NCBI GenBank assembly: GCA_022819605.1
Contig: JAJEGW010000217.1
Location: forward strand, 1 to 49,018
Reading direction: 5' to 3'
Length of the DNA stretch: 49,018 nt
Source: Silicimonas sp.
GTDB lineage: Bacteria > Pseudomonadota > Alphaproteobacteria > Rhodobacterales > Rhodobacteraceae
Within the stretch, counting starts at the first letter, position 1. Every line of letters begins with the position of its first letter. The position numbers and the translations under genes were made by a program. The notes under the pieces were generated by a model, which worked only from the letters and a program-made list of their open reading frames with translations, did not search any database and was not told the DNA's origin. Shown here piece by piece: positions 7,636 to 15,920 of this stretch.

Positions 7636-8341
7636 TCCCTTCCTGATCGGCGACTCCTTAAGCGGCGGGTACGGCCGTGGCGTGGATATCCTCCACTCAT
7701 GCACGATCTCGGTGAACGAAGGAGAGATCGCCGTGATCGTCGGACCGAACGGCGCGGGCAAGTCGACGGCAATGAAGGCTGTCTTTGGGATGCTGGATCT
7801 CCATGAAGGCTCGGTCAAGCTCGGTGGCGAGGATATCTCGCACCTGAGCCCGCAAGACCGGGTGGCAAAGGGAATGGCCTTCGTGCCGCAGAACTCCAAC
7901 ACCTTCACGTCGCTGACGGTCGAAGAGAACCTTGAAATGGGGGCCTTCCTGAGACGCGACGACATTTCGGGCACCATGGCGCAGGTCTACGAACTCTTTC
8001 CTGTCCTGAAGGAAAAACGCCGCCAGACGGCAGGCGAGCTGTCCGGCGGACAACGTCAGCAGGTGGCTGTTGGTCGCGCGCTGATGACCCAGCCCAGGGT
8101 CCTGATGCTGGACGAGCCGACGGCAGGCGTCAGTCCTGTCGTCATGGACGAGCTGTTCGACAGGATCATTGAGGTGGCGAGAGCCGGCATCTCGATCCTG
8201 ATGGTGGAGCAGAACGCGCGACAGGCCCTCGAGATTGCGGACAGGGGATACGTCATGGTGCAGGGACAGAACGCCTTTACCGATACCGGCGAGGCACTCC
8301 TTGCGGATCCGGAAGTTCGCCGCTCGTTCCTGGGTGGGTAG
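7628..8341 (+). CDS. HAAT-type ABC transporter ATP-binding protein LivF-like
   Basis: Second ATPase subunit, 237 residues. Walker A GPNGAGKST, QNSNTFTSLTVEENLEMG, signature LSGGQRQQVAVGRAL, Walker B VLMLDEPTAGVSP and the switch region ILMVEQNARQALEIADRGYVM are canonical LivF. It starts with GTG inside the end of livG (8-bp overlap), suggesting coupled translation. A 167-bp gap separates it from the permease pair. Confidence 0.92.
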   Translation: MSDPFLIGDSLSGGYGRGVDILHSCTISVNEGEIAVIVGPNGAGKSTAMKAVFGMLDLHEGSVKLGGEDISHLSPQDRVAKGMAFVPQNSNTFTSLTVEENLEMGAFLRRDDISGTMAQVYELFPVLKEKRRQTAGELSGGQRQQVAVGRALMTQPRVLMLDEPTAGVSPVVMDELFDRIIEVARAGISILMVEQNARQALEIADRGYVMVQGQNAFTDTGEALLADPEVRRSFLGG

Positions 8342-8508
8342 GCGGTCGGGCAGGAGCTGGAAAGTGAAGGCATGAGCAAGCTCTCAATGACACGTCCTGA
8401 CTCCGGCAGCCGCCAAGGCAGCGGATGTCGGTTGCGGCAAAAGCTCCTCCATGGATCGATTCGGAATCGTGCAGGTCCAGCTTCCACCAGTCCAGACAGG
8501 AGGACGAA

Positions 8509-9516
8509 TTGGATTTCCTGAACGCAATTGTTGCATTTGCGAATTTCGTCATGTTGCCGGCGGTTGCCTATGGCAGCCAATTGGCGCTGGGAGCGCTTGG
8601 CGTGACCATGATTTACGGGATCCTGAGGTTCTCCAACTTTGCCCACGGCGACACCATGGCCTTTGGCGCTATGGCAACGATCTTGGGCACCTGGTGGCTT
8701 CAAGCCATGGGCGTGTCCCTGGGTCCGTTTCCGACCGCGCTTCTGGCGCTGCCTGCCGGGATTGCCGCCACGGCGGTGCTCGTGCTGCTCACAGACCGCC
8801 TGGTCTACCGGTTCTACCGGGAACAGAAGTCTGCGCCCGTCATTCTGGTCATTGTATCGATGGGCGTGATGTTCGTGACGAATGGACTCGTACGATTCGT
8901 CATTGGCGTTGACGAACAGCGATTTGCGGACGGGGCGCGCTTCATCATCACGGCTCGCGAGTTCAAGGAACTGACGGGCCTGAGGGAGGGCCTGGCGATC
9001 AAGTCCACCGCGATGCTGACCGTCGTCGTCGCGATCATCGTCGTCGCCCTTCTCTTCTGGTTCCTGAATCGCACGCGCACGGGAAAGTCCATGCGGGCGT
9101 TTTCGGACAATGAGGATCTCGCACTCCTCTCCGGCATCAGTCCCGAACGCGTGGTCATGTTCACCTGGATCATAGTGGCAGCGCTGGCCACCATCGCGGG
9201 CGTGCTGTACGGACTCGACAAGAGCTTCAAGCCGTTCAACTACTTCCAGCTCCTCCTGCCGATCTTCGCATCTGCGATCGTTGGAGGTCTTGGCAATCCA
9301 ATCGGCGCGATCGCGGGCGGCTTTGTCATTGCTTTTTCCGAAGTCACGATCACTTATGCATTCAAGAAGGTCGCAGGCTACCTGATCCCTGCCTGGGAAC
9401 CGCAAGGCCTCGTCCAACTGCTTTCGACAGACTACAAGTTCGCCGTCAGCTTCGCGCTTCTCATCGTCGTGCTCCTGTTCCGGCCGACGGGACTCTTCAG
9501 GGGGAAAGCGCTGTGA
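8509..9516 (+). CDS. HAAT-type ABC transporter permease LivH-like
   Basis: Inner-membrane permease, 335 residues and about eight helices. The start region ALGALGVTMIYGILRFSNFAHGD, the family loop RTGKSMRAFSDNEDLALLSGI and the C-terminal PTGLFRG are diagnostic of BPD_transp_2 LivH proteins. The chosen start is a TTG with an excellent ACAGGAGG 5 bp upstream; the in-frame ATG at 8425 would add 28 hydrophilic residues with no family match. The stop overlaps livM by 4 bp. Confidence 0.93.
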   Translation: MDFLNAIVAFANFVMLPAVAYGSQLALGALGVTMIYGILRFSNFAHGDTMAFGAMATILGTWWLQAMGVSLGPFPTALLALPAGIAATAVLVLLTDRLVYRFYREQKSAPVILVIVSMGVMFVTNGLVRFVIGVDEQRFADGARFIITAREFKELTGLREGLAIKSTAMLTVVVAIIVVALLFWFLNRTRTGKSMRAFSDNEDLALLSGISPERVVMFTWIIVAALATIAGVLYGLDKSFKPFNYFQLLLPIFASAIVGGLGNPIGAIAGGFVIAFSEVTITYAFKKVAGYLIPAWEPQGLVQLLSTDYKFAVSFALLIVVLLFRPTGLFRGKAL

Positions 9517-10817
9517 CTCTGAAGCCGCGAGACATGACCCTTTTCCTGGCCGTCCTTGCACTGATTGCCGCAACCGGCTTCCTGCAAAGCTGGAACGTTG
9601 CACTCGGCATTTTGAACATGGGCCTTGTCTCGGCCATCATGGCACTCGGGGTAAACATGCAATGGGGCTATGCGGGTCTCTTCAATATCGGAGTCATGGG
9701 GTTTCTTGCGCTTGGTGGCCTCAGCACCGTCATCATCTCGAAACCGCCTGTCGTAGAGGCCTGGGACGCCGGCGGCCCTCGGGTCATCTTCGCCCTGCTT
9801 GTCGGAACCGCCGCCATCGTAGCGGCTATCCTGGCCTGGAAGAGAATGCCGGCGGGGAAGGCCCGTGCTCCCGCGCTTGTCGCGATTCTCATCGTGGGCT
9901 TCTTCGTATATCGCTGGCTATTCGACCCTGCAGTGGCAGCGATCGAAGCGGTGTCGCCGGCAAGGGCAGGAAATCTCGGCGGCCTTGGCCTTCCCGTCCT
10001 GATTGCATGGCCGGTTGGAGCGCTGCTCGCCGCTGGGGCCGCATGGGTCGTCGGAAAGACGGCGCTCGGCCTGAGATCGGACTATCTCGCCATTGCCACT
10101 CTAGGCATCTCCGAAATCATCATCGCGGTTCTCAAGAACGAGGACTGGCTCTCGCGCGGCGTCAAGAATGTGAGCGGAATCCCGCGGCCGGTGCCGTACG
10201 AAATCGATCTGCAGAACTCGGAAAGATTTGTCGAGCGGATCTCGGCCTTTGGATTCGACCCGGTGACGGCATCCACGATAACGGTCAAGCTCGCCTATGC
10301 CGGCCTCTTCCTTGCAGTATTGATTTTGCTGCTTTGGTTGGCGCAAGCCGCGCTCAACTCGCCTTGGGGCCGTATGATGCGGGCCATTCGCGACAACGAG
10401 GTCGCTGCCGAGGCGATGGGCAAGGACGTAACGGCAAGGCACCTGCAGGTGTTCATCCTTGGATCGGCGGTCTGCGGGTTGGCAGGAGCCATGATGACAA
10501 CGCTGGACGGTCAGTTGACGCCTGCAAGCTACCAGCCGCTGCGCTTCACGTTCCTGATCTGGGTCATGGTCATTGTCGGAGGGTCAGGCAACAATTTCGG
10601 CGCGGTCCTTGGCGGCATGCTGATCTGGTACCTTTGGGTCATGGTCGAGCCCTTGGGCGTCGCCCTGATCGGGGGCATCACTGCAGGCATGCCTGACGGA
10701 TTTTGGCTGAAAGAGCATCTCCTTGAGACTGCCGCACACATGCGGCTGCTGACTATGGGCCTGATCCTGCTTCTGGTTCTCCGCTTCAGTCCACGTGGAC
10801 TGATCCCCGAACGATGA
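9513..10817 (+). CDS. HAAT-type ABC transporter permease LivM-like
   Basis: Partner permease of LivH, 434 residues, about ten helices. ALGVNMQWGYAGLFNIGVMGF, KTALGLRSDYLAIATLGISEII and SPWGRMMRAIRDNEVAAEAMGKD are LivM hallmarks. A stretch around residues 85-150 (extra helices) and an insertion near VSGIPRPVPYEIDLQ make it longer than E. coli-type transport cores. GTG start with a 4-bp overlap with livH; it also shares 4 bp with the next gene. Confidence 0.93.
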   Translation: MTLKPRDMTLFLAVLALIAATGFLQSWNVALGILNMGLVSAIMALGVNMQWGYAGLFNIGVMGFLALGGLSTVIISKPPVVEAWDAGGPRVIFALLVGTAAIVAAILAWKRMPAGKARAPALVAILIVGFFVYRWLFDPAVAAIEAVSPARAGNLGGLGLPVLIAWPVGALLAAGAAWVVGKTALGLRSDYLAIATLGISEIIIAVLKNEDWLSRGVKNVSGIPRPVPYEIDLQNSERFVERISAFGFDPVTASTITVKLAYAGLFLAVLILLLWLAQAALNSPWGRMMRAIRDNEVAAEAMGKDVTARHLQVFILGSAVCGLAGAMMTTLDGQLTPASYQPLRFTFLIWVMVIVGGSGNNFGAVLGGMLIWYLWVMVEPLGVALIGGITAGMPDGFWLKEHLLETAAHMRLLTMGLILLLVLRFSPRGLIPER

Positions 10818-11419
10818 ACCCGCTCGCAGTCATTCCTGCAGCTGGTTCTTCGTCGCGCATGCGAGGCAGGGACAAGCTGCTGGAGAAAGTTGACGGCATG
10901 CCCCTGCTTCGCCGTCAGGCAGGCATCGCCATTGAAAGTGGATGCGAGGTCGTCGTAGCGATTCCAAAGGGCAACGTTGCTCGCCGGGAGGCGATTGGCG
11001 GGCTGGCAGTGACGATGATCGAGGTCGAGGATGCTGCCGAAGGCCTCGGCGCGACGCTCCGCGCTGCAACCCTGCATTTCATGCAATTTGCCCCGGATCG
11101 CGCGATGTTGATCCTGCTGCCGGACGTTCCTGGCATCACCGCATCCGACATCAGGAGCGCCATTGAACGCTTCGAAGCTGGCGGCGGCGACACGCCGACA
11201 CGCGCCACGGACGCGGAAGGCAGGCCGGGCACGCCCCTGATCGTGCCACCACGGCTTCTGCCTCAGTTCGCCAAGCTGACTGGCGACGAAGGTGGCCGCG
11301 CCGTCCTGAAGGACGAGACGATCAATTTTGTGCTACTGCAGGGCGACCGCGCTACCCGGGATCTGGACACGCCAGAAGATTGGAAGGCCTGGCGCAAGAA
11401 ATACGGCGCGCCGACCTGA
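10814..11419 (+). CDS. MobA/MocA-like molybdopterin nucleotidyltransferase
   Basis: Predicted NTP transferase that would add CMP (MocA) or GMP (MobA) to molybdopterin; the MocA branch serves xanthine-dehydrogenase-family enzymes. The 201-residue protein starts AVIPAAGSSSRMRGRDKLLE, a variant of the LAAGxSxRMG nucleotide loop, and has MLILLPDVPGIT (metal-binding Asp) and RPGTPLIVPPRLL, both typical of this family. Its ATG overlaps the livM stop (ATGA). In many alphaproteobacteria this domain is fused behind a molybdopterin-binding domain; here that domain is separate, at 45682-46674. Confidence 0.8.
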   Translation: MNPLAVIPAAGSSSRMRGRDKLLEKVDGMPLLRRQAGIAIESGCEVVVAIPKGNVARREAIGGLAVTMIEVEDAAEGLGATLRAATLHFMQFAPDRAMLILLPDVPGITASDIRSAIERFEAGGGDTPTRATDAEGRPGTPLIVPPRLLPQFAKLTGDEGGRAVLKDETINFVLLQGDRATRDLDTPEDWKAWRKKYGAPT

Positions 11420-11720
11420 CGCGGCGGGGTGCAGGAATCCTGGCATCAGTCAAAGGGATCACGGCTTGCCATTGCCGCACGTTCCCGTCGCAGCCCCAAG
11501 CCCGGCAAGTCCGTTCACATAGTCCGCAACATGGAACCCCACGGCTTCAACGCTCGAAACCTGCCTCCCGGTCGCAGGCAGCATCGTGGGCACAAATTTA
11601 ATTCGGGTAGCGATTGTAGACGGTTGTAGAAATGTCCACGCGGCAGATTCTCCGGCCATGGCAATCAGGACATCGCTCTTGTGGGACTCTCCCGGCATGC
11701 CGCGGCTTCGGGTTCCGTTA

Positions 11721-11734
11721 TGAAAGCGCTATCA
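11721..11734. promoter_or_regulatory. LacI-family operator 1
   Basis: TGAAAGCGCTATCA, a near-perfect palindrome of the form TGA-N-AGCGCT-N-TCA with the central CG typical of LacI/GalR operators. It lies 111 bp centre to centre from operator 2, close to a whole number of helical turns, which fits looping. The regulator is probably the LacI protein at the end of the downstream operon (17758-18765). Confidence 0.75.
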
Positions 11735-11831
11735 CCATTTTGATGGTGTCCGAGCTTGATCAACAGCAAATGTGCGTGGGCTTTGAAGCTCATTGAAAGC
11801 ATCAGACCAACGGCAAATGGAGTTGACTTTA

Positions 11832-11845
11832 TGAAAGCGCTGTCA
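11832..11845. promoter_or_regulatory. LacI-family operator 2
   Basis: TGAAAGCGCTGTCA, identical to operator 1 except for one base outside the core. It starts 2 bp after a TTGACT (11824-11829), so a repressor here would cover the promoter spacer. No good -10 is seen at the expected distance, so the exact promoter is unsure. Confidence 0.75.
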
Positions 11846-12325
11846 TTTCATCTGGTCAGGACAGATGGGAAAAATCTGTTCAGCGACCTCTCCCTGAAGA
11901 GAGTGGCCTAAGGGGTGAATGTCCCTAGGGCCCATGCTGACTAGCACAAGAAAGGAAACCATCATCCAATCGTCCTTGAACCATGCGTCAAAGACCCACC
12001 TTGGGATGCTTCCTCAGTTCCAGGCTCTGGAAGATTTGTCAGCAGACACGCCGAGTCAGGCACGAAGCAGGGCGAATCGGAATGCGGATGGTCAAGTTGT
12101 GCGAGGGGAGCCCGCCTTTGGGCGGCGTTGCCGGGGACATCATTGCGACCCCGCGAGCGGCATAAGCTGCATGGCAGAGAAAGCTCCATCACGGTTTTTC
12201 CGTCCAGGCGAGGCAACTCGTCGTCGGGGCGGGTGGCGGTTTGCCCGACCCATTTCAACACAAACAGCAAAGGGGCGCGCTTTCCTCCTTGGCCTGCTTG
12301 CCGGGGATTGAAGCGCGAAAATCAG

Positions 12326-13930
12326 ATGAATTATCTTCGTTCGCGCGGACACGGGTTGCTTTGGGCGACCGGCTCCGCTCTCGCATTTGCAGCCGTGGCC
12401 TCATATGCCGCGCCTACTCACGGCACCCTTGTCGTCGCGGTCAATCAGGAACCACAGGACCTTGCTGCACAGGGCACCTACAAGGAAATCAACGCCACGG
12501 GGCTGCGCAATGTCGTGGAAACGCTGATCGCGGTTGACCCGGTTACTGGCGAGATGCGAGGCGTACTCGCCACTGATTGGGAGCGCGTCGATGGCAGCAC
12601 ATTGCGCCTCACCATCCGGCAGGGCGTCAAGTTCCACGACGGAACCGACATGACAGCCGAAGCGGTGGCCAAGTCGATCAACTGGGTCTGGAGCCCCGAA
12701 AAGGCGTTCACGATCCAGGAATATGCCGGCCCCGGCGAAATCACCGCCACCGCCATCGACGAAAATTCCGTCGAAGTGGTGTCGAGCAAGGCCGATCCGC
12801 TGCTGGAGTTCCGCATGACGCTGGGCGGCATTTCTTCGGCAGCGCAACTCGACAACAGCCCGGAAGAGCATTTCGACACGCCGGTCGGCACCGGGCCCTA
12901 TGTCTTCGGCGAGTGGGCAAAGGGCCAGTACTGGACGGCGACCTACAACCCCGACTGGTGGGGGCTGAACGCTGACGATGCATATGGCACGACCAAACCG
13001 GCCTACTCGGACCTGAAGTTCGTGTTTCGCGCAGAAGACGCCACCCGCGTGGCAATGGTTCAGTCAGGTGAAGCACAACTGGGCATGTTCCCCTCGGCCG
13101 ACGAATGCGCACGCGCGGCGGATGCGGCCGACTACGACTGCGTGACAGGCCCGTCGACGACCTATCTCTACGGCCGTCTCGATCATTCGCTGCATGCCCA
13201 CCCCGTACTTGCCGATCCGCGGGTGCGCGAGGCGGTCTTCTTGTCCGTCGACATCACCGGCATTGCCGACTTGCAGGGCATGGCGTCTGTGCCGCAGGGA
13301 CAACTTGGCCCGAAGGGCACCATTGGCTTCAACGATGCTGTGCAGCCCTACACATACGACCCGGAGCACGCCATGGCGCTTCTTGCTGAGGCCAAGGCAG
13401 ACGGCGTCGATGTCGATGCGCTGAATGTCGAGGTCGTAGGCCGGGATACGACACCGCGGATCAAGCCGATCGTCGAGGCCATCGGCGCGATGCTTAACAT
13501 CTCTGGCATCGAAACCACGATCAAGGTGCAAACCCCGCAGGAGTTCAACCCGCGTGTCCGCATCGCCGGCTATGCCGACGAGCCGAACCGGCAGATGATG
13601 CAGGTTCACGTCAAGGGCAACCCCTCGGGCGACTATGGGCTGCTCTTGCACTCGAACTATGCGTGCCCGGACATCAACGACCCCAAGGGGCCGTCGCGGT
13701 CGTCGGTCTATTGTGATGCCGATTTCGACGCCAGGCTTTTCGAGGCACTGGCTAGTTTTGGCGACGATCGGAATGAACGGATGAAGGAACTGGTCCAATA
13801 CGTCCACGACAGGCACCTGATCGTGCCGCTGGCGCTCCTCGACCGCGGCTACCTGGTGAAGGCCGGGACCGAGTTCACATTCGGCACCGACCACAGAATT
13901 CAGGCGGTCTACCTGAAGCCGGCTGAGTAA
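12326..13930 (+). CDS. Dpp/Opp-type ABC transporter, periplasmic binding protein (SBP_bac_5)
   Basis: Periplasmic receptor, 534 residues, of a PepT-family importer. A signal peptide (GLLWATGSALAFAAVASYA) is followed by GTLVVAVNQEPQDLAAQGTY. LRLTIRQGVKFHDGTDMTAEAV is the family signature, and TPVGTGPYVFGEW is the second conserved block. The ATG at 12326 gives the signal peptide; an open frame continues 66 codons upstream without family character. The ribosome binding site is weak. Control by a LacI regulator in the same operon makes a sugar, glycoconjugate or opine ligand more likely than a plain peptide; that is inference. Confidence 0.9.
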   Translation: MNYLRSRGHGLLWATGSALAFAAVASYAAPTHGTLVVAVNQEPQDLAAQGTYKEINATGLRNVVETLIAVDPVTGEMRGVLATDWERVDGSTLRLTIRQGVKFHDGTDMTAEAVAKSINWVWSPEKAFTIQEYAGPGEITATAIDENSVEVVSSKADPLLEFRMTLGGISSAAQLDNSPEEHFDTPVGTGPYVFGEWAKGQYWTATYNPDWWGLNADDAYGTTKPAYSDLKFVFRAEDATRVAMVQSGEAQLGMFPSADECARAADAADYDCVTGPSTTYLYGRLDHSLHAHPVLADPRVREAVFLSVDITGIADLQGMASVPQGQLGPKGTIGFNDAVQPYTYDPEHAMALLAEAKADGVDVDALNVEVVGRDTTPRIKPIVEAIGAMLNISGIETTIKVQTPQEFNPRVRIAGYADEPNRQMMQVHVKGNPSGDYGLLLHSNYACPDINDPKGPSRSSVYCDADFDARLFEALASFGDDRNERMKELVQYVHDRHLIVPLALLDRGYLVKAGTEFTFGTDHRIQAVYLKPAE

Positions 13931-13946
13931 CCTCCCAAGCGAAGAA

Positions 13947-13971
13947 CCGGCGCGCTCCACGGGCGCGCCGG
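13947..13971 (+). promoter_or_regulatory. Intercistronic hairpin after the binding-protein gene
   Basis: CCGGCGCGC (13947-13955), loop TCCACGG, GCGCGCCGG (13963-13971): a perfect 9-bp stem 16 bp after the stop, without a U-run. It could stabilise the upstream mRNA 3' end or attenuate readthrough, either of which would raise receptor level over permease. Confidence 0.6.
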
Positions 13972-14008
13972 CTTGTCTGACTTGTCCCCCTGACGGATAA
14001 ACGGAAGT

Positions 14009-14971
14009 ATGCCCTACCTATTGAAGCGGGTGATCAACTCCGTACTCCTGCTGCTGATCACGGTCTCCTTTGTCTTCTTCGCCTGTCGCATGATCGGCGA
14101 CCCGGCGCTGAACATGCTCGGCCCTGGCGCAAACGACATAGCGCTGGAAAACCTGCGCCGCGCGGCCGGCCTGAACGACCCGCTCTGGCTCCAGTGGGTG
14201 CGCTACATGGGTGGGCTCCTGCAGGGCGATTTCGGCGTAAGTTACCGCTATGGCTTCTCGGTGATCCCTGAGGCGGACCTGAAGGACATAGGCGTTCCCG
14301 TCGTGGATCTGGTGGCGGAGCGCCTGCCCGCCACCTTCCTTCTGGCCGGCGTCGCCATGGCCATCGCAGTTCCGCTTGGACTCGGCATGGGCGTGATCGC
14401 GGCCGCCTACCCGCGGCATCTTGCCGACCGACTGGTCACCGTACTGTCGCTGGCCGGTGTCTCCATCGTGCAGTTTTGGCTTGGGCTGATGCTGATCGTG
14501 CTCTTCGCGGTCCAACTCGGCTGGCTTCCGACGGGGGGTTACGGCGAGCCGGCGCATGTAATCCTTCCGGCGTTGACGCTCGCCGCACGACCCATCGGGC
14601 GCATCGCGCAAGTTGTGCGCAGCGCCATGCTGGACGAATTGGCGAAACCCTACGTTGTTACCGCCCGCGCCAAGGGTGTGGCCGAGTGGCGCGTGATCTT
14701 GCTGCACGCCCTGCGCAACGCAGCGATCCCCATCATCACCATGATCGGCGACGAACTGTCCGCGTTGCTCACCGGTGCGATCCTGGTAGAAAAAATCTTT
14801 GCCTGGCCGGGCATCGGACTCTTGATCATCGACAGCCTCAGCCGCAGCGACCTACCGATCATTCAGGTCTCGATTGCCGTGGTGGCCGCCCTGGTGATCA
14901 TCGTCAATCTGTTGGTCGATTTCGCCTATCGCATCATCGACCCGCAGATCCAGCTTGGGCAGAAGGCGTGA
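14009..14971 (+). CDS. Dpp/Opp-type ABC transporter permease 1 (DppB-like)
   Basis: Inner-membrane permease, 320 residues, six helices. It opens MPYLLKRVINSVLLLLITVSF, contains DPLWLQWVRYMGGLLQGDFGVSYR, and the EAA loop YVVTARAKGVAEWRVILLHALRNAAIPIIT. An unusual aspect is a 12-residue insertion (SVIPEADLKDIGVP) between the first periplasmic loop and the second helix compared with textbook DppB. It ends with 4 bp to spare before the next ATG. Confidence 0.93.
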   Translation: MPYLLKRVINSVLLLLITVSFVFFACRMIGDPALNMLGPGANDIALENLRRAAGLNDPLWLQWVRYMGGLLQGDFGVSYRYGFSVIPEADLKDIGVPVVDLVAERLPATFLLAGVAMAIAVPLGLGMGVIAAAYPRHLADRLVTVLSLAGVSIVQFWLGLMLIVLFAVQLGWLPTGGYGEPAHVILPALTLAARPIGRIAQVVRSAMLDELAKPYVVTARAKGVAEWRVILLHALRNAAIPIITMIGDELSALLTGAILVEKIFAWPGIGLLIIDSLSRSDLPIIQVSIAVVAALVIIVNLLVDFAYRIIDPQIQLGQKA

Positions 14972-14975
14972 CCTG

Positions 14976-15920
14976 ATGGCCGATGTGAACAATCCAGCCA
15001 TTGACGACGCCATCGATCCCAAGGATGAGCGCGAGAACCTCCGCGACTACCTGCACGCGCTCAGGCGCGACAAGATCACCGCTTCGGCGGTGCTGTTCCT
15101 GCTGGCCCTCCTGGCATTCACCGCAGGTGCCGAATTCCTCGCCCCGCACAAGCCCACCGGGCTCAACCTCGCCGACCGTATGCTGCCGCCATTTTCGACC
15201 GGAAAAAAAGGGCTGTTCTACCTCCTCGGAACTGACGAGCTTGGACGAGACCTGTTCACGCGGCTGGTCTATGGCGCGCGAGTCTCCGTCTCGGTGGGTC
15301 TCTTGGGCGCAACGCTCTCGTGCGTCTTCGGCGTCATCGCCGGACTGACGGCCGGCTACTACGGCGGGCTCTACGAAGACCTGGTCATGCGCTTTGTCGA
15401 CGGCATGCTGTCGCTGCCTTCGCTTCTTGTAGCGCTCTTCGTGCTGTTCATTCTTGGCGGCGGGTTTGCCAACCTGATCCTGGTCTTCGCGGTGCTGCAC
15501 TGGATGGTCTTCGCACGCATGTCGCGCGGGCTGGCACTGGCGGCGCGGTCGAAAACCTATGTGGTGGCCGCCAAGGCCATGGGCGCCTCGGGTCGGCGGA
15601 TAGTGTTCCGCCATATCCTGCCCAACGTGGTCGCCCCGATCTTGGTCCTCTACACGCTCGAAATCGCGATCCTGATCCTGAGCGAGGCCTCGCTTAGCTT
15701 CCTCGGTTTCGGCGTACAGCCGCCTGACCCGTCCTGGGGCCTGATGATCGCTGACGGACGCGAGCATATCCGATCCGCCTGGTGGCTTGTGGCTTTCCCG
15801 GGGCTGGCAATCTTCCTTACCGCGCTCTGTCTCAACCTCGTCGCAAGCTGGGTGCGCGCAGTCACGGATCCGGCGCAGCGCTGGCGCTGGTTCGCCATTG
15901 GAAGCGGGGGTGGAGAATGA
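14976..15920 (+). CDS. Dpp/Opp-type ABC transporter permease 2 (DppC-like)
   Basis: Partner permease, 314 residues. It shows the OppC N-terminal region, LLGTDELGRDLFTRLVYGARVSVSVG (the strongest family signature), the EAA loop YVVAAKAMGASGRRIVFRHILPN and SLSFLGFGVQPPDPSWG near the C-terminus. A hydrophilic, acidic N-terminal stretch of about 30 residues precedes the first helix. The stop overlaps the ATPase start by 4 bp (ATGA). Confidence 0.93.
   Translation: MADVNNPAIDDAIDPKDERENLRDYLHALRRDKITASAVLFLLALLAFTAGAEFLAPHKPTGLNLADRMLPPFSTGKKGLFYLLGTDELGRDLFTRLVYGARVSVSVGLLGATLSCVFGVIAGLTAGYYGGLYEDLVMRFVDGMLSLPSLLVALFVLFILGGGFANLILVFAVLHWMVFARMSRGLALAARSKTYVVAAKAMGASGRRIVFRHILPNVVAPILVLYTLEIAILILSEASLSFLGFGVQPPDPSWGLMIADGREHIRSAWWLVAFPGLAIFLTALCLNLVASWVRAVTDPAQRWRWFAIGSGGGE

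Larger units (their letters stand above)
11420..12325. other. 906-bp intergenic region with regulatory sites
   Basis: No convincing gene is seen. Short open frames on both strands here match nothing I recognise. The region holds two LacI-type operators (11721-11734 and 11832-11845) and a -35-like TTGACT at 11824-11829 next to the second. If transcription starts near there, the leader before the binding-protein gene at 12326 would be about 450 nt. GC content dips between 11700 and 11980 relative to the neighbours. Confidence 0.6.

Noticed and set aside
6733..7977. Long minus-strand frame opposite livG
   Set aside because: Covers the terminator and two ATPase genes; composition and lack of motifs show it is a shadow.
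8056..9603. 515-codon open frame on the minus strand opposite livF/livH
   Set aside because: Highly charged, Arg/His/Asp-rich translation with no domain, fully opposite strong liv genes; typical GC-rich antisense frame.
11459..12311. Several 60-130 codon frames on both strands in the 11.4-12.3 kb gap
   Set aside because: No domains, poor starts and no consistency between frames; treated as noncoding.
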